Assembly (NCBI GenBank): GCA_021828865.1
Contig: JAJZCW010000001.1
Coordinates: 81,851 to 145,850 of the forward strand
Length of the DNA: 64,000 bases
Direction of reading: 5' to 3'
Source: Bacillota bacterium
GTDB lineage: Bacteria; Bacillota; Bacilli; Alicyclobacillales; SLC66
Shown here: piece after piece, positions 37,352-46,481 of the stretch
Layout of the letters: every line of letters begins with the position of its first letter
Numbering within the stretch: the stretch's first letter is position 1
Translations under genes and position numbers: made by a program
Notes under the pieces: generated by a model
Told to the model about the DNA's origin: nothing
Database searches by the model: none
The model's input: only the letters and a program-made list of their open reading frames with translations

Positions 37352-38035
37352 ATGAGCGATCTGCGGCGGCGTGATGGGAAGTTGAAAGTGCTACACACCA
37401 TCATCGGAGATTTTGGAAAGGTACTAAGAAACATTGCAGAGCTTGAAGATGTGGATGCCATTTTGACGGGAACCATTTCCCCTTCTAAAAGTTACAAAGA
37501 AACACTCACCTTTCAATACTTTACGGATAATGGCTTAAAATTGCTTGCGAAAACGACCACTGCCATTCAGGAAATATTTATTGTCACCGCATCTCCAGAA
37601 TTACTCCTTGATGAAATGATCAAATCTGGTTTTTTGGATGAAGAACGTACGGATGTGAAGCATTTCAAGAAAAAGAAACACCATGGCCACAAGCGTCAAG
37701 AAGAATCAGATTCTCATGGTGATGGGGATGAAGCACCAACAGGAAACAAAAAAGCAAAAAAATCACACGCTCCTAGAATCAATAATGAAGATCCATTGAC
37801 GCTTAGGCAAATGTTAAATAGTGATCAACTCTCTGCCTTGATGAAACTAAAAGAACAAGTAGGGAAACCAAAATCAACTCCGCTTGATAAAAATACGTCC
37901 GCCAAACAAAAAGTCAAACAGAAACCTATCGCTGAAGAGGATGATTTTGCCGCACTTTTTGCACCAGAAGAAGATGAAGAATCATTTGAAGAAATGCTGA
38001 ACCGTTCAAAATTGGATCCGAAATTCTTTAAGTAG
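37352..38035 (+). CDS. DUF2103 protein with C-terminal YqkE-like (DUF3886) segment
   Basis: This 227-residue protein has two recognisable parts. The N-terminal 95 residues (LKVLHTIIGDFGKVLRNIAEL, GLKLLAKTTTAIQEIFIVTAS) resemble DUF2103. A long charged linker rich in histidine, lysine and aspartate follows. The last part has LTLRQMLNSDQLSALMKLKEQV and ends SFEEMLNRSKLDPKFFK, the pattern of YqkE/DUF3886, which in Bacillus is a separate small protein. The ATG follows GGAGG. The function of neither domain is known to me. Confidence 0.7.
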   Translation: MSDLRRRDGKLKVLHTIIGDFGKVLRNIAELEDVDAILTGTISPSKSYKETLTFQYFTDNGLKLLAKTTTAIQEIFIVTASPELLLDEMIKSGFLDEERTDVKHFKKKKHHGHKRQEESDSHGDGDEAPTGNKKAKKSHAPRINNEDPLTLRQMLNSDQLSALMKLKEQVGKPKSTPLDKNTSAKQKVKQKPIAEEDDFAALFAPEEDEESFEEMLNRSKLDPKFFK

Positions 38036-38045
38036 TGGAAATAAG

Positions 38046-40123
38046 CTAGAGAAGGTTTTCTAGCTCTCTCCAACTTGTCACTGGTGTATGGCAGGCAAAG
38101 TTTTCGCAAACGTATGCCGCAGGCTCACCATTTAATGGATTTTGCCCAATAGTAAATGGCGCGATTTCGTTGATGGTCGATTCTTCATCCAATGACCGAT
38201 GCAACAAACTCATCTGCGGCAAAAATTTACGCTGAATGGCAGTGACCCATGGGTCTTCTTGATTTTTATCCTTTGTTGCGATGACAACTTCTTTTGTCGG
38301 CCACAACACCAATTGTAGCGCCATCGCATAAAACGCATAGCCTGAAGGGTGTTTACGCGCCTCTCCATATCCTGCATAAATTTGCCTGTCCCGGGCTGCG
38401 ATGATGTCCTCCTGCCCTGTCAACATTGCTAATTTGGCAAGCACATACGTGGCCACAGAATTACCGGAGGGAAGTGCCCCTTCATACCATGATTTAGATC
38501 TCGTGATCAGTGTTTCTGCATCAAGACCGCTGAGGAAATAACCGCCCCTATCTTGATCGCAAAATAGTTGTTCCATCGCTTTTGCCAGCTTGACGGCTTG
38601 TTGCAGATAGGAGATCTCCATCGTGGTTTCGTACAATTCCAGTTTTGCCCACGCAAAGTACGCATAATCGTCTAGAAAAGCCAGGTGCTTGACTTCTCCA
38701 TCCCGATACCGTGAATAATACCTGCCATCACTTCCTCGCAAGTGCTTATTTAAGAAGTCATTTGCGCGTATAGCGGCACCAAGATAGTGATTTTCCCCTG
38801 TCAAACGGGCTGCTTTTGCTAGTGCCGAAATCATCAGCCCATTCCATCCAAGTAACACTTTATCGTCTTTAAAGGGATGGACTCGCTCTTCCCTGTTGGT
38901 AAAGACTTTTTTCACCATTTCCGTCATATGGTGAGATGCAACGCTTGACTTCAATACCCAGTCGTGCCACTCTTGATTCGTTATTGTTTGCAGGTGAAGA
39001 ATGTTTTTTCCTTCAAAATTCCCCTTTTCCGTCATGCCAAAGTAACGGATAAACGACTTGGCGTCATCCCCCAAAATCGACTGGATGTCTGTCACGGAAA
39101 ATAGATAGAATTTCCCTTCCTCCCCTTCTGAATCCGCATCTTCCGCAGCAAAAAAGGCGCCGTCATCGTCACACATGTCACGCAGCACATAATCAAGAAT
39201 GTGCCTGGCAATCCCCTCCCATACGGGGTCTTGGGTCACGTGATAGGCATCCAGAAATGCATGCGTTAAAAGCGCATTATCATACAACATTTTTTCAAAA
39301 TGGGGAACCAGCCACTTGGGATCGGTCGAATAACGGGAAAATCCGCCGCCGATATGATCATAGATCCCTCCGCGATGCATTTTTTCCAGTGTACGTAACA
39401 CCATGCTCAGTGCTTGTTCGTGATGATTCTTCGCGTGGTATCGAAGCAAAAATAACAGGTTCTGCGGTGACGGAAATTTTGGCGCTTCGCCAAATCCTCC
39501 CTCACTCTCATCAAACGACGAAGCAAGGTTTTCGTACAAATCGGTAAAAAAAGACGAGTCAGGCGATTGGTCACGAACTTCCTTCTGCCTCGCATCACGA
39601 AGCGCATTGGTCAACTGCTCGCCAATCGATTCCGCTTTCCCTCGCTCGTTTATCCATACCTCCACAATCCTCGGTAGTAAATCCACCAATCCCATGTGAC
39701 CGTATTTCCTGGTTTTCGGAAAATACGTTCCCGCGAAAAATGGCTTTCCTTGTGGCGTAAGGATTAGGGTAAGTGGCCACCCCCCCTGACCAGTCATCGC
39801 CATGCACGCATCCATGTAAATCTGGTCAATGTCAGGGCGCTCTTCCCTATCCACCTTGATGGCAATAAAGTGTTGATTTAAGTAATCCGCCACTTCCTGA
39901 TCTTCAAACGACTCCCTTTCCATTACATGACACCAGTGACAGGTCGCTTATTTCCCTAAATTCACGAATACCCAATGCTTAGAAAAATGGGCTTTTTTTC
40001 AGCCTTAGCCTTTTCAAAGGCTTCATTTGTCCAAGGGTACCAGTCCACAGGATTATATGAATGCTGGAGCAAGTATGGAGATTTTTCCTTGGCTAAGCGA
40101 TTGGGTATCTGATCATTTGACAT
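38046..40123 (-). pseudogene. yyaL: yyaL (DUF255 thioredoxin-domain protein), interrupted by 20 extra bases
   Basis: From an ATG at 40123 behind AGGAGGTGA the frame encodes 53 residues of a typical YyaL start ([29 protein letters not shown]) and then meets TGA. Exactly 20 bases later (39945-39964 is the extra piece) the expected continuation TCHWCHVMERESFEDQEV resumes in another frame. It runs uninterrupted for about 630 codons (VDREERPDIDQIYM, GGWPLTLILTPQGKPF and the glycosidase-like alpha/alpha barrel). Joined, the protein would have about 685 residues, the normal family length. The downstream part starting at an ATG at 39923 lacks the CxxC site. It is either recently broken, a sequencing error, or recoded. 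Confidence 0.8.
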
Positions 40124-40149
40124 GGGCTCACCTCCTTTTACTAAACCAG

Positions 40150-41796
40150 TTATTTAGCAAATACGTAGTGAATCGTATTCATTACTAATTGTGGTGCTAC
40201 CTCTGTAGAATAAGTCAACTCGAGACGCTCTGTCCACTGATGTGCGTCCTTCCCGTATGGTCCGATGTTGATAGTTGGCAAATTCAGTTTTGAAATTTCT
40301 TCAATCGGAACATTATACATAAAATCCAAAAGAGGCATGTTTGGTTTCAACGTTTCCATTATGCGGTCAGCATCGCGAATACGACAATAACTGACGTCAG
40401 ACAATCCTGGGAAAAATCTTTTTATGCGAACATTGTCATCTTCCTGAAGTGCATCCTGATGAACCTTTTCCACAACGGCCTGAATCCGTTGATCATGCAA
40501 ATCATCTAGATATACATGAGGGTAATAAGGAGGAGCGAACAGCAAAACGAAAAACGGTGCTTCTTCTACAAAAAAGCTACTCACGCGCTGGACTAGTTGT
40601 ACAGTAGCGATTCGCGGATCGGTCTGCGTCTCTAAAAAGCTATTCATCTCCTCATCTATATTCTGGACAAACTCATTGCCAAAACATTCAACACCTTTTT
40701 GATACAATTCGCTGTAACTATAAATTTTAGGGCGCACATGAGATAATTTATCTCCTTGGCTTGAATGATCGCCGTTAGTACGATTCCTTTCTACAATGCG
40801 CCGATATATTTTATCAGCCACTTGATTCGTTACATCTCTTAATTTATATAATACGTCCTTAGGAGACTGTTTGAGAGTTAACACATTAAACATTGCATAA
40901 GCAAGATTTGGCGTCTGAACATTATATCGATCTTTTATGATACGGGCATCCAAACACGTTGGATACGGTGAATATTCCCCATCCAACTCATCCACAAAAT
41001 CAGTGGAAAGTTCAATTCTATTTACGATTTCTGCCGACATCCAAGCTGCGTTTACACCTCGTAAAGGTTCACCGACATGGGTGGATGTCCCCACACTGAA
41101 GACCATTGGCAGTAGCTTACCTACTGAACCAGTATAAATGTATTTTGCATCATCCCCAGGAAATGATGACCAATTCGCTTCTGAACAAATGCACAATTCA
41201 TAGTCCAACTGATATTGTTCCTTCAAATGGTTAAGAATTGAAACTGCTTCGAGCATGCCCTCAGAGTTAGTTTCTTCATCAGGAGTAGCCAAGAGAAGCA
41301 AATTGCCACTAAAATCTTCCAGCGTTGAAAAGTGCTCCATCATGGCAATTTGAATAGCCAGACCAGCTTTCATATCCATTACTCCGCGACCAAAAAGCCA
41401 TTTTCCAGACATCAAATCTGTGAAGGCGTCTTTATCTAGTACATCACTACTTTCCGTTCGCAATTGTGAGGTTAATGCCTCCGGGTGAAATGCGTTTGAC
41501 TTAAAGCGCCCAAAATCTTCAATCCCTACCACATCGTAATGGCTAAGCATGACAATCGTTTTATTCGAAGCATTGTTGCCTCTTAATAGAGCGGTAATTA
41601 CATCGCGTGAAAGTTTATCATGAGGGATAGGATGCTTTCTTAACTGTTCAGGATGCAATTGAAAATAATCGTATGCATGAAGTAGACGATAAATTTTATC
41701 CGCCATATCCCGTTCTTGAATCGTTCCAGATATACTCGGAGTACTTGTCAATTCGATAATCAAATCTCGAATAATCTGAGGATTATGCCAACGCAC
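40150..41796 (-). CDS. RocB-like M20 family hydrolase
   Basis: This protein of about 548 residues of the RocB family (arginine utilisation protein) has an M20 peptidase core: [27 protein letters not shown] (zinc ligands) and [13 protein letters not shown] (catalytic pair). A long insertion and a C-terminal part unlike ordinary M20 peptidases follow. I prefer the GTG at 41796, eight bases after AAGGTGG. An ATG at 41859 is possible but would lie inside the shared promoter motif. RocB in Bacillus lies in arginine catabolism loci. Its reaction is not established. Confidence 0.83.
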   Translation of the reverse strand: MRWHNPQIIRDLIIELTSTPSISGTIQERDMADKIYRLLHAYDYFQLHPEQLRKHPIPHDKLSRDVITALLRGNNASNKTIVMLSHYDVVGIEDFGRFKSNAFHPEALTSQLRTESSDVLDKDAFTDLMSGKWLFGRGVMDMKAGLAIQIAMMEHFSTLEDFSGNLLLLATPDEETNSEGMLEAVSILNHLKEQYQLDYELCICSEANWSSFPGDDAKYIYTGSVGKLLPMVFSVGTSTHVGEPLRGVNAAWMSAEIVNRIELSTDFVDELDGEYSPYPTCLDARIIKDRYNVQTPNLAYAMFNVLTLKQSPKDVLYKLRDVTNQVADKIYRRIVERNRTNGDHSSQGDKLSHVRPKIYSYSELYQKGVECFGNEFVQNIDEEMNSFLETQTDPRIATVQLVQRVSSFFVEEAPFFVLLFAPPYYPHVYLDDLHDQRIQAVVEKVHQDALQEDDNVRIKRFFPGLSDVSYCRIRDADRIMETLKPNMPLLDFMYNVPIEEISKLNLPTINIGPYGKDAHQWTERLELTYSTEVAPQLVMNTIHYVFAK

Positions 41797-41852
41797 TGAT
41801 GACCCCACCTTTTTTTTGATGTCACTAATACATTTATCATGAAAATGGTATC

Positions 41853-41896
41853 GCGTCATGCGATAATATCGATGAGATATATCGATTCAACTGATA
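41853..41896 (-). promoter_or_regulatory. Promoter/operator motif, copy A
   Basis: A 44-base stretch between the RocB-like gene and lysR is repeated upstream of the DDAH-like gene with 34 of 44 identical positions and the same orientation toward its gene. It includes the imperfect dyad ATCGAT-N7-ATCGAT and, on the minus strand, TATTAT as a possible -10. A LysR-type binding site overlapping an activator-dependent promoter is the simplest reading. Confidence 0.6.
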
Positions 41897-41909
41897 ATGG
41901 AGTGAGGAT

Positions 41910-42791
41910 ATGGAACTGAAACACCTTGATACTTTTCGTACATTGGCGGAGGAATTAAGCTTTACACGCACTGCACTAAGGCTAAATTACGCACAATCAA
42001 GTGTGACAGCACATATCCAAGCACTTGAAAAAGAACTTGGTGTACCGCTATTTGACAGAATGGGTGCTAAATTGGGTTTAACTAACCCAGGGGAGCGACT
42101 GCTTAAATATGCAAAGGAAATTTTAAAACTCGTCGATGACTTACACACAGAGGTTCCACAAGGATTGGAACCCAGTGGGCGCCTTACGGTAGGAAGTGTA
42201 GAAAGTTTATGCGCTTACAAACTCTCCCCAATTATTAGAGAGTTTAAATTGCGCTATCCAAAAGTAAGTTTGACATTTTATATAGGAGTCAGCAATGACC
42301 TTAGAGATCAAACGCGAGCTGGACTTCTAGACCTGGCATTACTAATGGACAAACCTACAGAGGATGAAACACTGGTTATTCAGCCACTAAGCGCAGAAAA
42401 ATTAATGATTCTTGTACATCCTTCTCACAGTCTGGCGATCAAAACTCAAATACATCCATGTGACCTAGAGGGCGAAACGATTTTGTACCCAGAACCAGGA
42501 AGTTATCGGTCACTCTTTGAAAAATATTTGGTTGAAAATGGAGTTCGTCTTACTTCAACGATTGAGTTTTCCAGTGTTGAAGCAATTAAACAAAGCGTGA
42601 TCGCAGGCATCGGGATCGCACTTCTTCCTGAAATGGCAGTGACGCGTGAAACTGAAAACAAAGAATTAATCGCTATTGAATGGTCTGACTCGACTTCTAT
42701 CATCGAGTCGCAAATTTGTTGGAACCGAAATAAATGGATGTCCCCTGCCGCAACAGAGTTCATCACTTTGTTGCAAGAGCGGTTTATTTAA
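41910..42791 (+). CDS. LysR-family transcriptional regulator
   Basis: This 293-residue LysR regulator has an N-terminal winged helix (LKHLDTFRTLAEELSFTRTALRLNYAQSSVTAHIQALEKELGVPLFDR) and a C-terminal periplasmic-binding-like effector domain (about 90-290, GRLTVGSVESLCAY). It is divergent from the RocB-like gene and next to the permease and DDAH-like genes. The repeated motif upstream of both target transcripts makes it their probable regulator. The effector may be an arginine-like compound; that is inference. Confidence 0.92.
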   Translation: MELKHLDTFRTLAEELSFTRTALRLNYAQSSVTAHIQALEKELGVPLFDRMGAKLGLTNPGERLLKYAKEILKLVDDLHTEVPQGLEPSGRLTVGSVESLCAYKLSPIIREFKLRYPKVSLTFYIGVSNDLRDQTRAGLLDLALLMDKPTEDETLVIQPLSAEKLMILVHPSHSLAIKTQIHPCDLEGETILYPEPGSYRSLFEKYLVENGVRLTSTIEFSSVEAIKQSVIAGIGIALLPEMAVTRETENKELIAIEWSDSTSIIESQICWNRNKWMSPAATEFITLLQERFI

Positions 42792-42792
42792 T

Positions 42793-42836
42793 TAGCACTC
42801 AACCGTCCCAAAACTGAGATGGACCGGTTGAGTGCT
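42793..42836. terminator. Hairpin between convergent lysR and permease genes
   Basis: A long stem (AGCACTCAACCG with a one-base bulge, then TCC, pairing with GGACCGGTTGAGTGCT) encloses about 12 bases in the gap between two converging genes. It lacks a clear T run on either strand, but its position suggests bidirectional termination. Confidence 0.6.
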
Positions 42837-42867
42837 TAGTCATTGGTATTGATGGCAGCCCGACAGA

Positions 42868-44487
42868 CTACTCTTCGTAATCCAAATCGATACCTTGCTT
42901 AAAATCTTTAAGTGTCTGAGTTTCGTATCCGGAAGTAACACCCCAAAAATAAAATGCTAAAGAAATTATGATGACGACAATGCTATCATAGGGAAAAGGA
43001 ATCAACTGCTTACCTTTCCCAAATGACCCCAGATAGCTTAATCCCATCATCACGGCTAAATACACCAACCACCATAGTCCTGCCTTAAGATCTCTTTTGG
43101 GAAGGTGGTTCTTGAAAAAGTAATAAAAATAAATAATGATCCCGACTAAAATGACCGCATCAATTTGCCATACAATGGGCCATCCAGACCAATAAAACAG
43201 TAGCGAACCGACTGCAAAAGAAGCGGGTGCAATCCAATTGGCTTGTTTCCCAAGAGAGTAACCTCGATGAACCTCCGGTGCTGTTTTGCGCATGACCATG
43301 AGCGAAGATCCGCCGAGCGCATAACTCATCGGTAAAGTCGCTGTTAAGATGGAAACCATCGCTCCCCATGATGGAAAAGGCAAGAGCCCTGCTAAACCAA
43401 AGACAAGCGCTACAATTTGACCATAGATCGGGATACCATGTTTATTCAGTGTAAGCAACCACTTAGGTCCATAACCATTTTTTGGCATCGCATAATAAAT
43501 TCGCGACTGAGTTCCCGTATAAGTCAGTCCTGATCCTCCTGGTGACACGATAGAATCGCCATACAATACAATGACAAGCCAGCCAATGTTTAATGAGGCA
43601 GCCAATTGAGCAAATGGAGAAGAAAAATTAACGTTAGCCCAACCATGCCCCAAACTGGATGCGCTTACTGCCACAATAAATGCCAGTTGCAATAATACGT
43701 AAAGAATAATTGCGGTGATCAATACTGTTGAAATCGCTATGGGCACGTCTTTTTTGGGGTTTTTCCCCTCTGCTGCCATATCCAGCGCTTGTCTGAATCC
43801 CGAATAGGAAAAAACAATACCTCCCACGGATATAGCTGCTAGGACTCCATGAAAACCATACGGCATAAAGCCTCCAGTAGTGGGATTCGTCAAGTTAACG
43901 CCACCATGATGAACAAGTCCAGCGATTAATAAAACAGCCATCGTCACCACAGGCACAATGATTTTAATTGTTGTGATTATGGTATTTGTTTTAGCAAACA
44001 AACGAACACCGAAATAATTAAGCAGAAAAAAGAGGATAACAAGAATTGCCGAGATCACTAAACCTGATGAAGTTAACGAACCATTAACGAATAACCCGGG
44101 AATATAGCCTGATGCGTATTGTACCACCGCTTCAGCCTCGATGGGTGGAGTCAGTGCATAAGCCACAAACATTGCCCATGCGGCAGTCACAGATACAAGA
44201 GAACCATGTGACATTTGCGGATAACGTATTACCCCGCCTGCTTCTGGTACCATCGAAGACAATTCAATGAAAGGAAGCGCAAGAATCATCATGAGAATTC
44301 CGCCGATTAACCAGGCCAATATCGCTGCGGGTCCAGCATACTGAGCACTGTACATGGCTCCAAACAGCCATCCAGAACCAATCACACCGCCCATGCTGAG
44401 CATCGTCAAATCATACCGGCTCATGACATGCCTATATTGTCTGTTAGCATTTTGAGCATCTGATTGTTGTACATTTATTTCTGCCAT
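42868..44487 (-). CDS. APC-superfamily amino acid permease (YveA-like)
   Basis: This 539-residue membrane transporter has about 12-14 helices. The APC signature is in SMGGVIGSGWLFGAMYSAQYAGPAAILAWLIGG and FIELSSMVPEAGGVIRYPQ. It most resembles B. subtilis YveA, an aspartate/proton symporter. Here it is encoded eight bases apart from the next enzyme's stop, after the DDAH-like gene, which suggests uptake of arginine, a methylarginine or a breakdown product. The ATG follows GGGAGGG. Confidence 0.88.
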   Translation of the reverse strand: MAEINVQQSDAQNANRQYRHVMSRYDLTMLSMGGVIGSGWLFGAMYSAQYAGPAAILAWLIGGILMMILALPFIELSSMVPEAGGVIRYPQMSHGSLVSVTAAWAMFVAYALTPPIEAEAVVQYASGYIPGLFVNGSLTSSGLVISAILVILFFLLNYFGVRLFAKTNTIITTIKIIVPVVTMAVLLIAGLVHHGGVNLTNPTTGGFMPYGFHGVLAAISVGGIVFSYSGFRQALDMAAEGKNPKKDVPIAISTVLITAIILYVLLQLAFIVAVSASSLGHGWANVNFSSPFAQLAASLNIGWLVIVLYGDSIVSPGGSGLTYTGTQSRIYYAMPKNGYGPKWLLTLNKHGIPIYGQIVALVFGLAGLLPFPSWGAMVSILTATLPMSYALGGSSLMVMRKTAPEVHRGYSLGKQANWIAPASFAVGSLLFYWSGWPIVWQIDAVILVGIIIYFYYFFKNHLPKRDLKAGLWWLVYLAVMMGLSYLGSFGKGKQLIPFPYDSIVVIIISLAFYFWGVTSGYETQTLKDFKQGIDLDYEE

Positions 44488-44509
44488 TTTTATCCCTCCC
44501 ATTCTTATA

Positions 44510-45271
44510 CTAAAATCTTAAAGACAAACAACTTAACCCCCCATCTAATTTTCTAAATTCTGTCATTGGCAATTCAATTAGCGAATATCCAGCATCCGAT
44601 ATTTTTTTTGCAGTTTTTTCATATCCTTGGGGAAGGATCACATAATCGTTTACTCGAATGCAATTTGCGGCATATTCTTCATCAGCATCTACATAAATCT
44701 TATGAAATTCATGAAAAACCTCATGTTCTGAAAATTCCCCTGCCACTACTAAGTCGGAATTCCCCAAATACGCAATTCCCGTTTTTAAATGCAAGTAATC
44801 CTTTAATGGAACCAACGTAGAGGTATAATCGTATTTTTCCAAAATAGCAGCTAATTGTTCTGCCCCTTCGTGATTTGTTCGTTCAGAAACACCAATATAG
44901 AAATGATTGTCAACCTGCAGTACATCTCCTCCATCAAGCGTGCCTGGAAATTGAATTTGCTCAAGTTGTGGATAAAATTCTCGCAGCACCTCTTTCATGT
45001 GTACAATTTCCCCGTTTCGACTAGGCGCTCCTGGATTGCTGATCACTGCGCATCTTTCTGTGACAATGGCCGTATCCTCTACGAATGTTGAATCAGGATA
45101 TTGCTCATCGGGGTCCAAAACAGTCACAGTCACTCCACATTTTTTTAAAGCTTCTATATAGTCATTGTGTTGTCTAAGTGCAGTGTCGTAATCTGGTAAC
45201 CCCAAATTAGCAGTTGTGAGCCCATTGACAATTTTTTTTCCAATTTTTCTGACAATTGCGCGTGTAAACAT
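44510..45271 (-). CDS. Dimethylarginine dimethylaminohydrolase-like guanidino hydrolase
   Basis: This 253-residue protein of the DDAH/arginine deiminase fold has FVEDTAIV, FPGTLDGGDVLQV, a histidine in the VDADEEYAANCIRVND region context and the C-terminal nucleophile cysteine in RKLDGGLSCLSLRF. DDAH turns N-methylated arginines into citrulline and methylamines. It opens a two-gene operon with the permease. The exact guanidino substrate (methylarginine or other) is not certain. Confidence 0.85.
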   Translation of the reverse strand: MFTRAIVRKIGKKIVNGLTTANLGLPDYDTALRQHNDYIEALKKCGVTVTVLDPDEQYPDSTFVEDTAIVTERCAVISNPGAPSRNGEIVHMKEVLREFYPQLEQIQFPGTLDGGDVLQVDNHFYIGVSERTNHEGAEQLAAILEKYDYTSTLVPLKDYLHLKTGIAYLGNSDLVVAGEFSEHEVFHEFHKIYVDADEEYAANCIRVNDYVILPQGYEKTAKKISDAGYSLIELPMTEFRKLDGGLSCLSLRF

Positions 45272-45350
45272 TTATTTACCTCCCATCTTTAAGTGAAACC
45301 AACGAAGGTTAGCACTCTAAGTTAGTTAGTTATACCACAAATACTACCAT

Positions 45351-45394
45351 GCGTCATACGATAATCCTGATAAAGTATATCGATTTTTCTGATA
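45351..45394 (-). promoter_or_regulatory. Promoter/operator motif, copy B
   Basis: This is the second copy of the 44-base motif, 80 bases upstream of the DDAH-like start. Strictly shared blocks are GCGTCAT, CGATAAT, TATATCGATT and CTGATA. On the minus strand GATTAT is a possible -10. Its recurrence only upstream of the two enzyme transcripts supports a shared LysR regulon. Confidence 0.6.
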
Positions 45395-45544
45395 GAACTG
45401 AATATTGTTACAGCAAGATGATTCGATATATCATCCTTGCGACCCAAAAATTGGATTCCCAATCAGATGATTCACCATGCTATACTTACCGAAACCAAAA
45501 TGGGGAATGCAACCGACGAGTGGGTATAATGAAAGGATGATACG

Positions 45545-46321
45545 ATGCGCAAACTGTATTTCTCGATCTTTACTACGCTGTGGCTGATTGGTGCTAGCGC
45601 CTTGCCAGCGATGGCTGCAAGTAATACGACTACTGTAGAGCCCGGAAACACCATGTGGACCATCGCGAAGACGAACGGGATTTCGCTTCAGGCCCTTCTT
45701 GCCGCCAATCCCAAAGTAAACCCCAATGACCTGCTCGTCGGTACTGTTTTGCAACTCCCCATGAACACAGTCACCGTAAAGCCTGGCGACACGCTGTGGA
45801 TCATCGCAAATGAAAATAGCGTTTCGGTTCAGGCACTCACTGCCGCCAATCCGTCAATTAACCCCAACGACTTAATCGTAGGCAGCGTCCTACAACTGCC
45901 GGGAACAACGCCTGCCACAGTAACCAAGTCAAGTGGATCATCTTCTTCTACTGCGCAGCAAAATCTGTACTGGATGGAACACGCCATCAACGCAGAAGCG
46001 ACCGGAGAAACATTGCAGGCACAGATCGCAGTCGGCGATGTCATTCTTCACCGAATGAATGACGGTTATGGTAGCACAGTACAACAAGTAGTTTTTCAGG
46101 TAAATAGTGGCCACTACCAGTTTACCAGCGTTGCCAATGGTTTTATCTATTCCACCCCATCGCCAAGCAGTATTCAGGCTGCAAAGGATGTGCTGGATAA
46201 TGGCGAGGACATCGTACCAGGTGCACTGGTGTTTTATAATCCTGCACAGACGCCTGCATCAAGTTGGGTGAGAACGCAACCGTTTATTGCACAAATTGAT
46301 CAGTTGGTATTTGCCAAGTAA
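45545..46321 (+). CDS. LysM-containing cell wall hydrolase (SleB/CwlJ-type domain)
   Basis: This 258-residue secreted protein has a signal peptide (about 1-24) and two LysM repeats (about 29-71 and 76-118: TVEPGNTMWTIAKTNGISLQALLAANP, TVKPGDTLWIIANENSVSVQALTAANP). A serine-rich linker and a C-terminal Hydrolase_2 domain follow (INAEATGETLQAQIAVGDVILHRM, with the probable catalytic glutamate). Such enzymes cut cortex or cell-wall peptidoglycan. The ATG follows AAAGGATG. A terminator follows the gene, so it is a single transcription unit. Confidence 0.9.
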   Translation: MRKLYFSIFTTLWLIGASALPAMAASNTTTVEPGNTMWTIAKTNGISLQALLAANPKVNPNDLLVGTVLQLPMNTVTVKPGDTLWIIANENSVSVQALTAANPSINPNDLIVGSVLQLPGTTPATVTKSSGSSSSTAQQNLYWMEHAINAEATGETLQAQIAVGDVILHRMNDGYGSTVQQVVFQVNSGHYQFTSVANGFIYSTPSPSSIQAAKDVLDNGEDIVPGALVFYNPAQTPASSWVRTQPFIAQIDQLVFAK

Positions 46322-46336
46322 TCACAACGTTATCAA

Positions 46337-46372
46337 GGGCTGTCCTTTGCGCGTCAGGGCAGTCCATTTTTT
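46337..46372 (+). terminator. Intrinsic terminator after the LysM hydrolase gene
   Basis: A 9-bp stem with two G-U pairs (46337-46345 with 46357-46365) is followed by ATTTTTT. It lies 16 bases after the hydrolase stop. Confidence 0.8.
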
Positions 46373-46481
46373 ATGGATAAAAGTATTTCGTGATTCATTG
46401 CTTTTTTGGTGGTCTTACCTGCTCGTTGCATGATTTAATATAATTTAGTAATTGATTAATCCACTAGTGAGAAGGGACCCT

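Noticed and set aside
39924-39964. Programmed translational bypass in yyaL as the main explanation
   Set aside because: The take-off (TCG) and landing (GCG) triplets do not match and no conserved stimulatory structure is seen. An insertion or sequencing error is simpler, so bypass is kept only as a remote option.
45349-45540. Plus-strand frame of 63 codons upstream of the LysM gene
   Set aside because: It runs through the shared operator-like motif and the LysM promoter region and has no ribosome site or resemblance.
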